Shown: positions 1 through 7,807 of the stretch, in pieces
How positions within the stretch are numbered: position 1 is the stretch's first letter
Layout: the number at the start of each line of letters is the position of its first letter
Source: Bacteroidales bacterium UBA3143
Lineage (GTDB): Bacteria > Bacteroidota > Bacteroidia > Bacteroidales > Dysgonomonadaceae
NCBI GenBank assembly: GCA_002364735.1
Contig: DEZB01000022.1
Coordinates: forward strand, 1 to 23,490
Direction of reading: 5' to 3'
Length of the DNA: 23,490 bases
Position numbers and translations under genes: made by a program
Notes under the pieces: model-generated
Databases searched by the model: none
What the model was told of the DNA's origin: nothing
Seen by the model: only the letters and a program-made list of their open reading frames with translations

Positions 1-111
1 AATTTTTGTCATGTACTAAAATTCAATACAGTTCATAATATTCTTCCTGATGTTCCACCAGAAAACATTATAGCTATGTATGAAGCAGTTAAAGAATTCA
101 ATAACAAGTAA
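1..111 (+). CDS. 3' end of a URO-D-fold methyltransferase-like gene (partial)
   Basis: Only the last 36 codons lie in the window, in frame 1, ending at TAA 109-111. The C-terminal part reads FNTVHNI, then L-P-D, then VPPEN, and ends KEFNNK. This closely matches the C-terminus of the complete URO-D-family protein at 5506-6663, which has FNTVHNI followed by VPPEN and a short acidic/aromatic tail. The shared His of the VHN motif is a likely third zinc ligand in this methyltransferase-like branch. The first seven residues (NFCHVLK) do not match the Gly-rich stretch of the paralog, so either the two have diverged there or the reading frame is damaged further upstream. The catalytic domain is outside the window, so intactness cannot be judged. 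I infer a second substrate-specific methyltransferase next to the cluster. Confidence 0.75.
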   Translation, partial: NFCHVLKFNTVHNILPDVPPENIIAMYEAVKEFNNK

Positions 112-232
112 ATAATGTTATTATAAAATCGTGATCATCAGGTCACATTGCAGAATGTAAACGAGGTAATAATTTTTTTAGAAAGATATGATAAGAATAA
201 AAAACTGCATAAACCCCTAAAGACTAAATAAC

Positions 233-268
233 AAGAAACGAAAATTACCTCCCGTCTCTTTATTTATA
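233..268 (+). repeat. Degenerate copy of the terminator-like repeat found after the rhamnosidase
   Basis: This stretch resembles 3334-3369 at most positions: both contain GAAAATTAC or GGAAATTAC, then CCGTCTCTTT and an ATTTATA/GTTTATA tail. At 3334 the sequence forms a clean stem; here the left arm has decayed (AACG in place of GACGG), so the hairpin is weak. It sits about 120 bp after the partial methyltransferase gene and may be its old terminator. The rest of 112-345 shows no gene or other clear structure. Confidence 0.4.
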
Positions 269-345
269 TAATGCCACATATAATATTTATCATCCTGTAG
301 AAAATATTTCTTTAAATAAACGCACAAATGCACACAAAACAGTGG

Positions 346-486
346 AAGTATTATTTATTTCAAGTATTTTAGTAGTTTAAAGACAAAACGTAATGTAATT
401 TGTTCGATATATATCTCTCATGTACTGAAACTAAGTTTTCAAGATTCATTTTTTAGACCCAAATACAACTATAAGTAAAACAACAG
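346..486 (+). promoter_or_regulatory. Leader copy A (promoter region) upstream of the rhamnosidase
   Basis: This is a diverged direct duplicate of 4007-4146, the leader of the MFS transporter gene. Conserved blocks in the same order and spacing are TATTATTTATTT, AGTATTTTAGTAGTTT, ATTTGTTC, ATGTACTGAAA and AATACAAC. TTTG at 399-402, with TA three to five bases upstream, is a plausible Bacteroidetes -7 element, although the spacing is imperfect. TTTCAAGTA (358-366) and TACTGAAA (423-430) form a loose inverted pair around it, a possible operator. Leader B runs straight into its start codon, whereas here about 100 extra bases (487-589) follow. Those contain two tiny open frames (489-515 and 520-564) and a small CGC/GCG hairpin near 542-556. 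I see no other gene in 112-589. Confidence 0.5.
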
Positions 487-589
487 CAATGAATCTCATC
501 GACGGAAGGAAGTAACATTATGTATTACAAATTTCATTTTTCGCCGCAAGCGACGGAGTATTAAACCCTAAGTGATTAATAAACCAAAC

Positions 590-3286
590 ATGAATAAATC
601 ATTCCTCTCCACAACCATCGCATTTTTATTATTGACAACTGTTCTTGGATTTTCTCAAACTAAGATAATTAATTTGAAATGTGAATATCTTGAGAACCCT
701 ATTGGCATTGACACCCAAAAGCCACGGTTGAGCTGGCAAATGAAGTCAGATAAACCAGGAAATTATCAGAAAGCCTATCAATTAATAGTGGGAACTTCGA
801 AAACAGATGTAGCTGATGAAAAAGGTAATGTATGGGACGCTGGATTAATAGATAGTTCTACCATTCCTGCAGTTTATCAAGGACCTGAACTGGAACCTTA
901 CACGCGTTACTACTGGTCTGTACGTGTACAAGAAGAAAATGGTGTATGGTCAGATCAATCGCCTATCGCTTTCTTTGAAACTGGATTAATTGATCAAAAA
1001 AACTGGAAAGGACATTGGATTACTGACACACAAGATATTGAGCTAAAGCCAGCAACCTATTTTCGTAAACAACTTAGCATTCATAAGAAAATTGAATCTG
1101 CACGCGCATACATTGCAGTAGCAGGTTTATATGAACTATCTATTAATGGCAAAACAATAGGAGACCATCGACTGGACCCCACATATACTCGTTTTGACCG
1201 TAGAAATCTATATGTCACCTATGATGTAACAGAAAATATTATACAGGGAGAAAACGTATTAGGTGTTTTACTTGGAAATGGATGGTATAACCACCAGTCA
1301 ACAGCTGTTTGGTATTTCGATAAAGCACCGTGGCGCGCCCGCCCAAAATTTTGCATGGATTTGCGCATTACCTATAGCGATGGCACTGTGGAAACAACCA
1401 GTACAGATCAATATTGGCAAACTTCATTGAGTCCCGTAATTTTTAATAGCATATACACTGCCGAACACTATGATGCACGTTTGGAACAAATAGGTTGGAA
1501 CACGCATAATTTCAATCCAGATGGTTGGAAAAATGCGATGCTCACTGGTGCACCTTCGCAAAATATTACAGCACAAGTGTTACATCCTATCCGAAATGTA
1601 ACGAAGATTCCTGCAGTTGAATTAAAACAACAAAACAATAACACCTGGCTGTTCGATTTTGGGAGAAACATAGCAGGTGTAACCCAAATAAAAGTATCGG
1701 GTGAAAAGGGTACTACTATCCGTATCAAACATGCTGAGCGCCTGAATGATGACGGATACATAGATCTTTCAAATATTGATTTGCATTACCGCCCTACTGA
1801 CGATACAGACCCTTTCCAAACGGATATTTTCATTTTAAGTGGAAAGGGAGAAGAAGAATTTATGCCCCGTTTCAACTATAAGGGTTTTCAATATGTGGAA
1901 GTTACTTCTGACAAGCCATTAGATATTAAAAAAGAATCTCTAAATGCTTACTTTATGCACAGTGATGTTCCTCAAGTGGGAAACATTAGCTCTTCTAATA
2001 AAACACTAAATAAAATATGGCAAGCCGCAAATTCATCCTACCTTTCCAATCTTTTTGGTTATCCAACTGATTGTCCACAAAGAGAAAAGAACGGATGGAC
2101 TGGGGATGCCCATATTGCCATCGAAACGGGGTTGTACAACTTCGATGGAATTACTGTTTATGAGAAATGGCTGGCTGACCATCGTGACGAGCAACAGCCC
2201 AATGGGGTATTACCAGCCATTATTCCCACAAGTGGTTGGGGTTATCATTGGGCCAATGGACCCGATTGGACGAGCACGATCGCTATCATTCCATGGAATA
2301 TTTATCTTTTTTATGGCGATTCGCGACTGTTAGAAGACACTTACGATAACATCAAACGATATATAGATTATATCGACGAAAAATATCCATCGGGAATTAC
2401 CGATTGGGGATTAGGTGACTGGGTTCCTGTGAAATCGAAAACTCCCAAAGAATTTACTTCTTCTACCTATTATTATGTAGATGTGGTAATTCTTTCAAAA
2501 ACTGCGAAATTATTGAATAAGCAAACAGATTACAAAAAATATAATGCTTTAGCTGAAAAAATAAAAAAGGCTGTGAATGATAAATATCTCAACCACGAAA
2601 CGGGTATTTATGGTAGTGGACTTCAAACTGAACAAAGTGTCGCACTTCATTGGGGACTGGTTCCCGTTAATCTGAAAAAGAAAGTAGCCGACAACTTAGC
2701 CAAACGAGTAATATCTGACAATAAACACATTGACGTGGGTCTCTTGGGAACCAAAACAATCTTGAATGCTTTGAGTGAAAATGGATATCCAGATTTGGCT
2801 TGGGAAGTGGCTTCGCAGGAAACCTTTCCTTCTTGGGGTTGGTGGATTGTAAACGGAGCAACTACTTTTTATGAAAACTGGCCTTTGGATGCGGCAAGTG
2901 ACATTTCTATGAATCACATTATGTTTGGTGAAATAAGTGCTTGGTATTATAAGGCATTAGGTGGCATTTTTCCTGATGAAGAGCAACCAGGATTTAAAAA
3001 CGTTATTCTAAAACCAAATTTTGTTTCAGGTCTCGAACAGTTTGAGGCTACCTACAAAGGACCTTACGGAACTATCCTTTCTTCTTGGGAAAAGAAAAAA
3101 GATAACATTGCATACAAAGTAACAATACCTTCTAATAGTAAAGCTAAACTTTATCTCAAAGGAGATTTAATACATGAGAGCGGGAATTCACTCAACATGA
3201 ACAACTTGATAAAAGTAGTAGAACATGAACAAGATAATTATATCTTAGAGTTGAAAGCAGGGAGTTATAATTTCGAAATAAAATAA
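590..3286 (+). CDS. Secreted GH78 alpha-L-rhamnosidase
   Basis: Predicted to hydrolyse terminal alpha-L-rhamnose from glycans or glycosides outside the cytoplasm. The start chosen is ATG 590, which gives a clean signal peptide (MNKSFLSTTIAFLLLTTVLG, then FSQ); an in-frame GTG at 572 would add six residues. The protein is 898 aa, normal for the family. It starts with a fibronectin-like N-terminal part, followed by beta-sandwich domains (roughly residues 130-450) and an (alpha/alpha)6 catalytic barrel (roughly 460-790), then a C-terminal beta domain. The GH78 acidic motif is present as DCPQREKNGWTGDA (E499; the usual form is DCPQRDERLGW.GD). The second catalytic Glu is probably E762 in TTFYENW, followed by SMNHIMFG and W-Y, which are typical of the family. 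It has its own leader and terminator, so it is probably monocistronic. It lies beside a uronate-type transporter and sulfatases, which points to a rhamnose-containing, possibly sulfated substrate. Family call is firm; substrate is inference. Confidence 0.9.
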   Translation: MNKSFLSTTIAFLLLTTVLGFSQTKIINLKCEYLENPIGIDTQKPRLSWQMKSDKPGNYQKAYQLIVGTSKTDVADEKGNVWDAGLIDSSTIPAVYQGPELEPYTRYYWSVRVQEENGVWSDQSPIAFFETGLIDQKNWKGHWITDTQDIELKPATYFRKQLSIHKKIESARAYIAVAGLYELSINGKTIGDHRLDPTYTRFDRRNLYVTYDVTENIIQGENVLGVLLGNGWYNHQSTAVWYFDKAPWRARPKFCMDLRITYSDGTVETTSTDQYWQTSLSPVIFNSIYTAEHYDARLEQIGWNTHNFNPDGWKNAMLTGAPSQNITAQVLHPIRNVTKIPAVELKQQNNNTWLFDFGRNIAGVTQIKVSGEKGTTIRIKHAERLNDDGYIDLSNIDLHYRPTDDTDPFQTDIFILSGKGEEEFMPRFNYKGFQYVEVTSDKPLDIKKESLNAYFMHSDVPQVGNISSSNKTLNKIWQAANSSYLSNLFGYPTDCPQREKNGWTGDAHIAIETGLYNFDGITVYEKWLADHRDEQQPNGVLPAIIPTSGWGYHWANGPDWTSTIAIIPWNIYLFYGDSRLLEDTYDNIKRYIDYIDEKYPSGITDWGLGDWVPVKSKTPKEFTSSTYYYVDVVILSKTAKLLNKQTDYKKYNALAEKIKKAVNDKYLNHETGIYGSGLQTEQSVALHWGLVPVNLKKKVADNLAKRVISDNKHIDVGLLGTKTILNALSENGYPDLAWEVASQETFPSWGWWIVNGATTFYENWPLDAASDISMNHIMFGEISAWYYKALGGIFPDEEQPGFKNVILKPNFVSGLEQFEATYKGPYGTILSSWEKKKDNIAYKVTIPSNSKAKLYLKGDLIHESGNSLNMNNLIKVVEHEQDNYILELKAGSYNFEIK

Positions 3287-3333
3287 ATGAGTTCTACTTC
3301 TCTCATCTAAATAGTTGCTGAGAAAAACATTTT

Positions 3334-3359
3334 AGGGACGGAAATTACTTTCCGTCTCT
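3334..3359 (+). terminator. Intrinsic terminator after the rhamnosidase
   Basis: The stem GACGGAAA (3337-3344) pairs with TTTCCGTC (3349-3356) across a TTAC loop. It extends to 11 pairs with one G-U (3334-3344 with 3349-3359). A T-rich run (TTTCGTTTAT) follows. It lies about 50 bp after the rhamnosidase stop codon. A decayed relative lies at 233-268. Confidence 0.75.
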
Positions 3360-3539
3360 TTCGTTTATACTCTTTTTCTAAAAAAAACTCTTAATTGCAA
3401 TTGACCATAACACTGTAGGTGAAATTTAAAAGCAGTCAAAGTCAATTTTTCACTTCCACGATTGTCAATTCGTAAATAATAGCGCATTATTTTTTACAAT
3501 TCCTTAGAAGATACATCAAAAAACAGGTGGAAATCAAAT

Positions 3540-3881
3540 CTACCGCGGTAAATTGGACTTTCATCTTATGAAAACGCAATTTACCACGGTGAAAATGTTT
3601 TGAATCACTAAAATGATGCTTTCTTGAAGAAATTAGGGAAAAAAATGCCTTAAAATTAGAATAAACAGCCTAAAATTGAATATCAGCAGATGAAATTAAA
3701 ATTGCTACATCGTAAATTGAACTTTTAAGGCATGAATTTGACGAAATTTGAGCAAGAAAATGAAAATACAGTGTTTTCAAACATTTTTCCCACGGTAAAT
3801 CCAAATTTCATCAGTTTCAAACATTTTCACCGCGGTGAAAATGTTTGAAAAAAGATATGACTATTAAGGCTTCTTTGAAAC
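3540..3881. repeat. Array of diverged palindromic repeat units in the 856-bp gap
   Basis: The gap 3287-4142 has no credible gene. Within it a motif centred on ACCGCGGT recurs. ACCGCGGTAAATTG (3542-3555) pairs with CAATTTACCACGGT (3577-3590) at 13 of 14 positions. GGTGAAAATGTTTTGAA continues to 3604. An inverted relative, TTTCAAACATTTTTCCCACG, starts at 3775. A worn copy (CGTAAATTGAACTTT) begins near 3708. A perfect palindrome occupies 3815-3850. Two units of about 90 bp (about 3542-3632 and 3790-3881) share order and flanks, including a GCTT[TC]CTT.GAA-like tail. A separate 11-bp inverted repeat (ATGCCTTAAAA 3645-3655 with TTTTAAGGCAT 3723-3733) spans the middle. It looks like a dispersed intergenic repeat family rather than a coding or CRISPR element. 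Confidence 0.7.
3815..3850. repeat. Perfect 36-bp palindrome, core CACCGCGGTG
   Basis: Bases 3815-3832 (TTTCAAACATTTTCACCG) are exactly the reverse complement of 3833-3850, with no unpaired centre. The palindrome is the best-preserved member of the surrounding repeat array. It could form a cruciform or a long RNA hairpin, but no T-run follows directly, so it is not an ordinary terminator. It lies about 170 bp upstream of leader B. Confidence 0.9.
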
Positions 3882-4006
3882 CATTTGATTACAGACAGTT
3901 TGTCTTTTCCTACCCTATCTTTAAAGGAAAAAAGGCGAAATATCGATATTGAAAAAGTCTTTTTTTGCTTATCTCTTTAAAAGAAAAACAATTATCATGG
4001 AAAACA

Positions 4007-4142
4007 GGGAGAATATTATTTATTTTCAGTATTTTAGTAGTTTTAAGATAATACTCCTTATTATTTGTTCCATAAACATTACTTGAATGTACTGAAATTA
4101 GGCTTTTATCATCCAATTTAAAAAACTAAAATACAACAATCA
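4007..4142 (+). promoter_or_regulatory. Leader copy B (promoter region) upstream of the MFS transporter
   Basis: This is the diverged duplicate of 346-486. TTTG at 4064-4067 (within TTATTATTTG) is the candidate -7 element at the same place as in copy A. TTTCAGTA (4024-4031) and TACTGAAA (4090-4097) are perfect 8-bp inverted half-sites, 66 bp centre to centre, bracketing the candidate promoter. This could be a two-site operator for a looping regulator. The copy ends directly at the GTG start of the transporter gene, so the transcript would have a short 5' leader. Confidence 0.5.
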
Positions 4143-5453
4143 GTGAAAAACCAACAACAACTAAATCCAAAAAAAACCAGCTTTCGCTGGGTTATTGTCG
4201 CACTGCTTTTCTTTTCTACTACCATTGTTTATTTCGACCGGGTTATTCTGGGAATTCTTGCACCATTTATCACAGAAGAAATTGGTTGGAGCGAACAAGA
4301 ATATGGTTATGTCGTTTTCGCATTTCAACTTACTTATGCGATTGGACCGTTATTTATCGGTTATGTTATCGATAGATTAGGAACCCGCTTAGGGTTTTCT
4401 TTAGCAGTAGTCGTTTGGGGTCTTGCGAGTTTATCTCACGCAGCAGCACGTAGCTGGTTGGGATTTGCTATTGCACGACTGGGGTTAGGAGTCGGACAAT
4501 CTGCCAACTTCCCGGCAAGTATAAAAACCATTGCCGAATGGTTTCCACAAAAGGAACGTGCTTATGCCACTGGGGTTTTTAACGGAGGCTCCAATATTGG
4601 GCAAGTGCTTGCACCATTGCTAATTCCTGTAGTGCTATACTTTTTTGTTTCGTGGCAATATGTTTTTGTTTTATCTTTAATTCTCAGTGTAATATGGTTG
4701 ATTTTATGGCTAATTTTATATAATTCGCCACAAGAAAGCCGTTTTACAAACTCAGCTGAAAGAGAATACATTTTGAGCGATAGTGGAGACCTTGAGGGGG
4801 TTAAAGTTCCTTGGAAGAAACTTGTCAAGGTTCGTCAAACTTGGGTGATTGCTTTGGGTAAACTATTTACTGACCCAGTGTGGTATTTTTATTTGTTTTG
4901 GGGTGCCAAGTTTTTGAATTCACGATTTGGGGTAGAGTTAAAAGGTCTTGCGCTTCCGCTGATAGTTATTTACGTGGTTGCTTGGGGTGGCGGAATGGGA
5001 GGTGGTGCAATCTCTTCCTATTTCTTAAAAGAAGGAAAAACAATTAATTTCTCTCGTAAAGTAACCATGTTAGGAACAGCAATTCTGGTGCTTCCTGTTA
5101 TGTTAGTTCCATTTATTGATTCACTTCCAATATGTGTAGGTTTAATTGCCCTTGCCGCTGCGGCACACAACTCTTGGTCGGTCAATATCTTCACAGTGGC
5201 GTCCGACTTATTTCCCAAAAAGGTGGTGGGTTCTGTGATTGGTTTTTCTACAACAGTGAGTTCCATTGCAGGAATGATAACTGCTCTGTTAATTGGGTGG
5301 ATGCTAACCGAATCGGGTGTAGATGGGTATGTTTTACCGTTTGTAATTGCCGCTTTTGGTTATTTAGCTGGATTGTTAGTTATACATTTGATTTCACCTA
5401 AATTGAAACCTGTGAGCAGTGTAAGTATCGGTATCGATATCAACAATAAATAA
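4143..5453 (+). CDS. MFS transporter, anion/hexuronate symporter (ExuT-like) type
   Basis: A 436-aa polytopic inner-membrane protein with about 12 hydrophobic segments, the usual MFS size. Features of the anion:cation symporter (ACS) branch are visible: FDRVILGILAP in the first helix, the motif-A loop GYVIDRLGTRLGF, and GLGVGQSANFPASIKTIAEWFP in the region that resembles hexuronate carriers. The start is GTG 4143, since no ATG lies nearby and leader copy B ends exactly there. It probably takes up an acidic sugar or a related organic anion released by extracellular enzymes. The next gene, a URO-D-type methyltransferase, starts 52 bp later, so the two are likely co-transcribed: import followed by demethylation of the imported compound is a reasonable reading. 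The exact substrate is unknown, and ACS members also carry sulfated or aromatic anions. Confidence 0.85.
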   Translation: MKNQQQLNPKKTSFRWVIVALLFFSTTIVYFDRVILGILAPFITEEIGWSEQEYGYVVFAFQLTYAIGPLFIGYVIDRLGTRLGFSLAVVVWGLASLSHAAARSWLGFAIARLGLGVGQSANFPASIKTIAEWFPQKERAYATGVFNGGSNIGQVLAPLLIPVVLYFFVSWQYVFVLSLILSVIWLILWLILYNSPQESRFTNSAEREYILSDSGDLEGVKVPWKKLVKVRQTWVIALGKLFTDPVWYFYLFWGAKFLNSRFGVELKGLALPLIVIYVVAWGGGMGGGAISSYFLKEGKTINFSRKVTMLGTAILVLPVMLVPFIDSLPICVGLIALAAAAHNSWSVNIFTVASDLFPKKVVGSVIGFSTTVSSIAGMITALLIGWMLTESGVDGYVLPFVIAAFGYLAGLLVIHLISPKLKPVSSVSIGIDINNK

Positions 5454-5505
5454 ACAAACATCTTCAGACAATAATAGTATATATAACAGCTAAACTATAA
5501 CGAAT

Positions 5506-6663
5506 ATGAACTCAAGAGAAAGAATACTTAAAACCTTGAAACACGAAGAGCCTGACCGTGTTCCTTACGATTTGGCAGGTTCAACATGGACAGGAATTAC
5601 AAATACAGCTTATCAAAACCTAAGAAAACACTTGGGATTTGAACCTGACGAACCAGTTTGGTCAGATGTGATTCAGCAAATTGTAGTTCCTTCTGAAGAT
5701 ATATTAGACCACTTTGAAGTTGATACCCGCGGTGTTTTTCCACTCACCAGTCATAACTGGGATGTTTATTCAAAATTGAAAGATGGTGGTGAGTTTTGGG
5801 TATATTTTGATGAATGGGGATTTACACATCATTTCCCGAAAAACGGACACTGGTTTTCATTGGTAAAACACCCAATGGATGCGATTGATTTCGAAGCTGA
5901 CAATGTGATTGAAAGTTACAAATGGCCTGATGCTGGAAATAAAGAGCGATTTGCTGGATTGCGCGAAAAAGCGATTCAATTCAGGGATCAGGGTAAAATT
6001 GTAATGACCAAAGGTCTTTGTGCAGGCCTTTTTGAAATGCATCAGCGTGTTAGAGGGATGGAGAACTCTATGTTAGATCCATTTCTTTTTCCTGTAAATT
6101 CAGACAAGTTGATTGGGAAACTTGCAGATTTGAAAATTGAATTTTGGGACGCTTGCCTTGATGAGTTGGGTGATGTAGTTGATATTGTGGGTGAAGGTGA
6201 CGATTACGGAACCCAACAATCACAACTAATTGACCCAGGTCAGTTTCGAGAATATTATAAACCACATTTTGACCGAGTTCTTTCTTTCATAAAGAAAAAG
6301 TCGCCCCAAGTAAAATTGATGTTTCACTCATGTGGAAACGTTCGCCCAATTATTTCTGACTTTATTGAATTAGGTGTAGATATTTTTAATCCTGTTCATA
6401 TCACTGCAACTGGAATGGAACCTGTTCAACTCAAAAAAGACTTTGGAAAAGATATCGTGTTTTGGGGCGGTGGCGTTGATACGCAGCATATACTTCCTTC
6501 AGGAACACCCGATCAGCTGAAAGACGATGTTAAACGAAACATTGATGCGCTTGCACCAGGTGGTGGTTTCGTTTTCAACACGGTACACAACATTCAGGCC
6601 GAAGTTCCACCAGAAAACGTTGTGGCTATGTGGGAAGCCTTACAAGAGTTTGGGAAGTATTAG
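5506..6663 (+). CDS. URO-D-fold corrinoid methyltransferase-like protein (candidate substrate methyltransferase, MT1)
   Basis: A 385-aa URO-D-superfamily protein. It starts with MNSRERILKTLKHEEPDRVP, typical of MtaA/CmuA-related proteins, and lacks the RQAGRY-type N-terminal signature of true uroporphyrinogen decarboxylase (HemE), so a heme-pathway role is unlikely. The probable zinc site is H274-S-C276 (FHSCGN) with a third ligand at H361 (FNTVHNIQ). This His-x-Cys...His pattern is common in URO-D-like methyltransferases of anaerobes. I infer that it moves a methyl group from an O-methylated (or N-/S-methylated) compound to the corrinoid protein encoded 366 bp downstream. It is probably co-transcribed with the MFS gene. 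The partial gene at 1-111 is a paralog, suggesting two such enzymes with different substrates. Fold and family are firm; the methyl donor is unknown. Confidence 0.8.
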   Translation: MNSRERILKTLKHEEPDRVPYDLAGSTWTGITNTAYQNLRKHLGFEPDEPVWSDVIQQIVVPSEDILDHFEVDTRGVFPLTSHNWDVYSKLKDGGEFWVYFDEWGFTHHFPKNGHWFSLVKHPMDAIDFEADNVIESYKWPDAGNKERFAGLREKAIQFRDQGKIVMTKGLCAGLFEMHQRVRGMENSMLDPFLFPVNSDKLIGKLADLKIEFWDACLDELGDVVDIVGEGDDYGTQQSQLIDPGQFREYYKPHFDRVLSFIKKKSPQVKLMFHSCGNVRPIISDFIELGVDIFNPVHITATGMEPVQLKKDFGKDIVFWGGGVDTQHILPSGTPDQLKDDVKRNIDALAPGGGFVFNTVHNIQAEVPPENVVAMWEALQEFGKY

Positions 6664-7029
6664 TGTCTTCAAAATACAAAAAACAGCTTGCCAAATTGTT
6701 GATAATTGTCCAATGATATAGAGAAATAAAAGCAGAATTTATAATAAGCACATTTAACTCTTGCGGTAGACAATATAATTTTTCAACGACATCAAAATAA
6801 GAAGATTACAACAAAACACGTAAGGGTCGTATTATTTTAACATAACAGTATATAAGTGAAATCAACTTGTAGAGCATTTTTTAATATCTTTGGGAACAGT
6901 TTCTTGAAATATTCAGTTGTGTCATACATTAATGCTCTAAAAACAATAACACACACTTACGTGACAAATAAATGCAAGCATTTAAACAGAAAAAATCTAT
7001 ATATTAACTTTTCATAATCAAAAAAAGAA
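6664..7029 (+). promoter_or_regulatory. 366-bp gap with the promoter of the corrinoid operon and an inverted repeat
   Basis: TATCTTTG at 6885-6892 is a perfect match to the Bacteroidetes -7 consensus TAnnTTTG. ACTTG (6865-6869) upstream is a weak -33 candidate. A 9-bp inverted repeat, TAGAGCATT (6870-6878) and AATGCTCTA (6931-6939), brackets the -7 box with arms 61 bp apart centre to centre (about six helical turns), which suits an operator pair. I looked for a cobalamin-riboswitch B12 box (GCCACTG-like) and found none. No small gene is credible here, and there is no clear terminator after the methyltransferase at 5506-6663, so read-through from it is possible. Confidence 0.55.
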
Positions 7030-7707
7030 ATGAACGAAATATTAAAAAAATTAGCAGAGTGTATTGAGTTTGGAAAAATAAATTTAAAATCACCTTATCC
7101 CCCTAATATGAAAGGGCAGGAAGGTGCTGATGAGTTAACCAAACAATTATTAGATGGTGGTGTTTCTGCCGAAGATGTTCTTAGTGAAGGCCTGATTGTT
7201 GGAATGAATAAGGTAGGAAAAAAATTTCGCGACAATAAAGTTTTTGTTCCTCAAGTATTGATGTCAGCAAAAGCTATGGATGCTGCAATGGAACATCTTA
7301 AACCAATTTTTGCAGCTACTGGAAGCAAACGCAAAGGGACTTTTATTATAGGTACTGTACAGGGCGACTTGCACGATATTGGGAAAAACTTAGTGGGAAT
7401 GATGGTAGAAGGCAATGGATACAAAGTGATTGATTTGGGAACTGACGTAAGTTCCGAAAAATTCATCGAGGCATTAAATGAAAATCCTGGAGCGGTTATT
7501 GGTCTCTCAGCACTACTCACCACCACCATGACGAACATGGAGAAGATTACCGTCGAAATAAAAAAAGCTAAACCCGATACCTTAATTACCATTGGCGGCG
7601 CACCAGTAAACAATCAGTTTAGGGAAAAAATAGGTGCTGACAACTATTCGCCTGATCCTCAAGGATTGGTAGAGTATCTGAACAACTTAGCATTGAGTCC
7701 TCTCTAA
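7030..7707 (+). CDS. MtaC/MtbC-like corrinoid (cobalamin-binding) protein
   Basis: A 225-aa cytoplasmic protein with the usual two parts: a helical cap domain (about residues 1-90, B12-binding-2 type) and a Rossmann-like B12-binding domain (about 95-218). The cobalt-ligating motif DxHxxG is intact as D113-L-H115-D-I-G118, followed by the SxL region (GLSALLTTT) and the IGGAPVN loop that holds the nucleotide tail. The length is standard for stand-alone corrinoid proteins of methanol, methylamine and O-demethylase systems. It should carry the methyl group between the substrate methyltransferase (5506-6663) and a second methyltransferase (7808-9169). It is the first gene of the block downstream of the predicted promoter near 6885. 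Confidence 0.93.
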   Translation: MNEILKKLAECIEFGKINLKSPYPPNMKGQEGADELTKQLLDGGVSAEDVLSEGLIVGMNKVGKKFRDNKVFVPQVLMSAKAMDAAMEHLKPIFAATGSKRKGTFIIGTVQGDLHDIGKNLVGMMVEGNGYKVIDLGTDVSSEKFIEALNENPGAVIGLSALLTTTMTNMEKITVEIKKAKPDTLITIGGAPVNNQFREKIGADNYSPDPQGLVEYLNNLALSPL

Positions 7708-7807
7708 AAAATGCAACTTGCTGTATTAAGTAATATAGCGTAATAGAAGCTCAAATAACAGATAAATAACACGCATATAGAAGTGATGTGAAATAAATTT
7801 TAAACAG

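Noticed and set aside
3540..3881. CRISPR-like array
   Set aside because: Units are few, diverged, palindromic and in both orientations, with irregular spacing and no regular repeat/spacer pattern.
3910..4116. 68-aa minus-strand open frame over leader B
   Set aside because: It covers the conserved leader duplicated at 346-486, has low-complexity AT-rich composition and no recognisable protein features.
5506..6663. Annotation as HemE, uroporphyrinogen decarboxylase of heme synthesis (also for 7808-9169)
   Set aside because: Neither protein has the N-terminal HemE signature around RQAGRY; both have MtaA/CmuA-type starts and metal-site motifs and sit beside a corrinoid protein and its reactivator.
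6664..7029. Possible cobalamin riboswitch in front of the corrinoid operon
   Set aside because: No B12-box-like GCCACTG or other conserved riboswitch core was found; only a promoter box and a short inverted repeat are visible.
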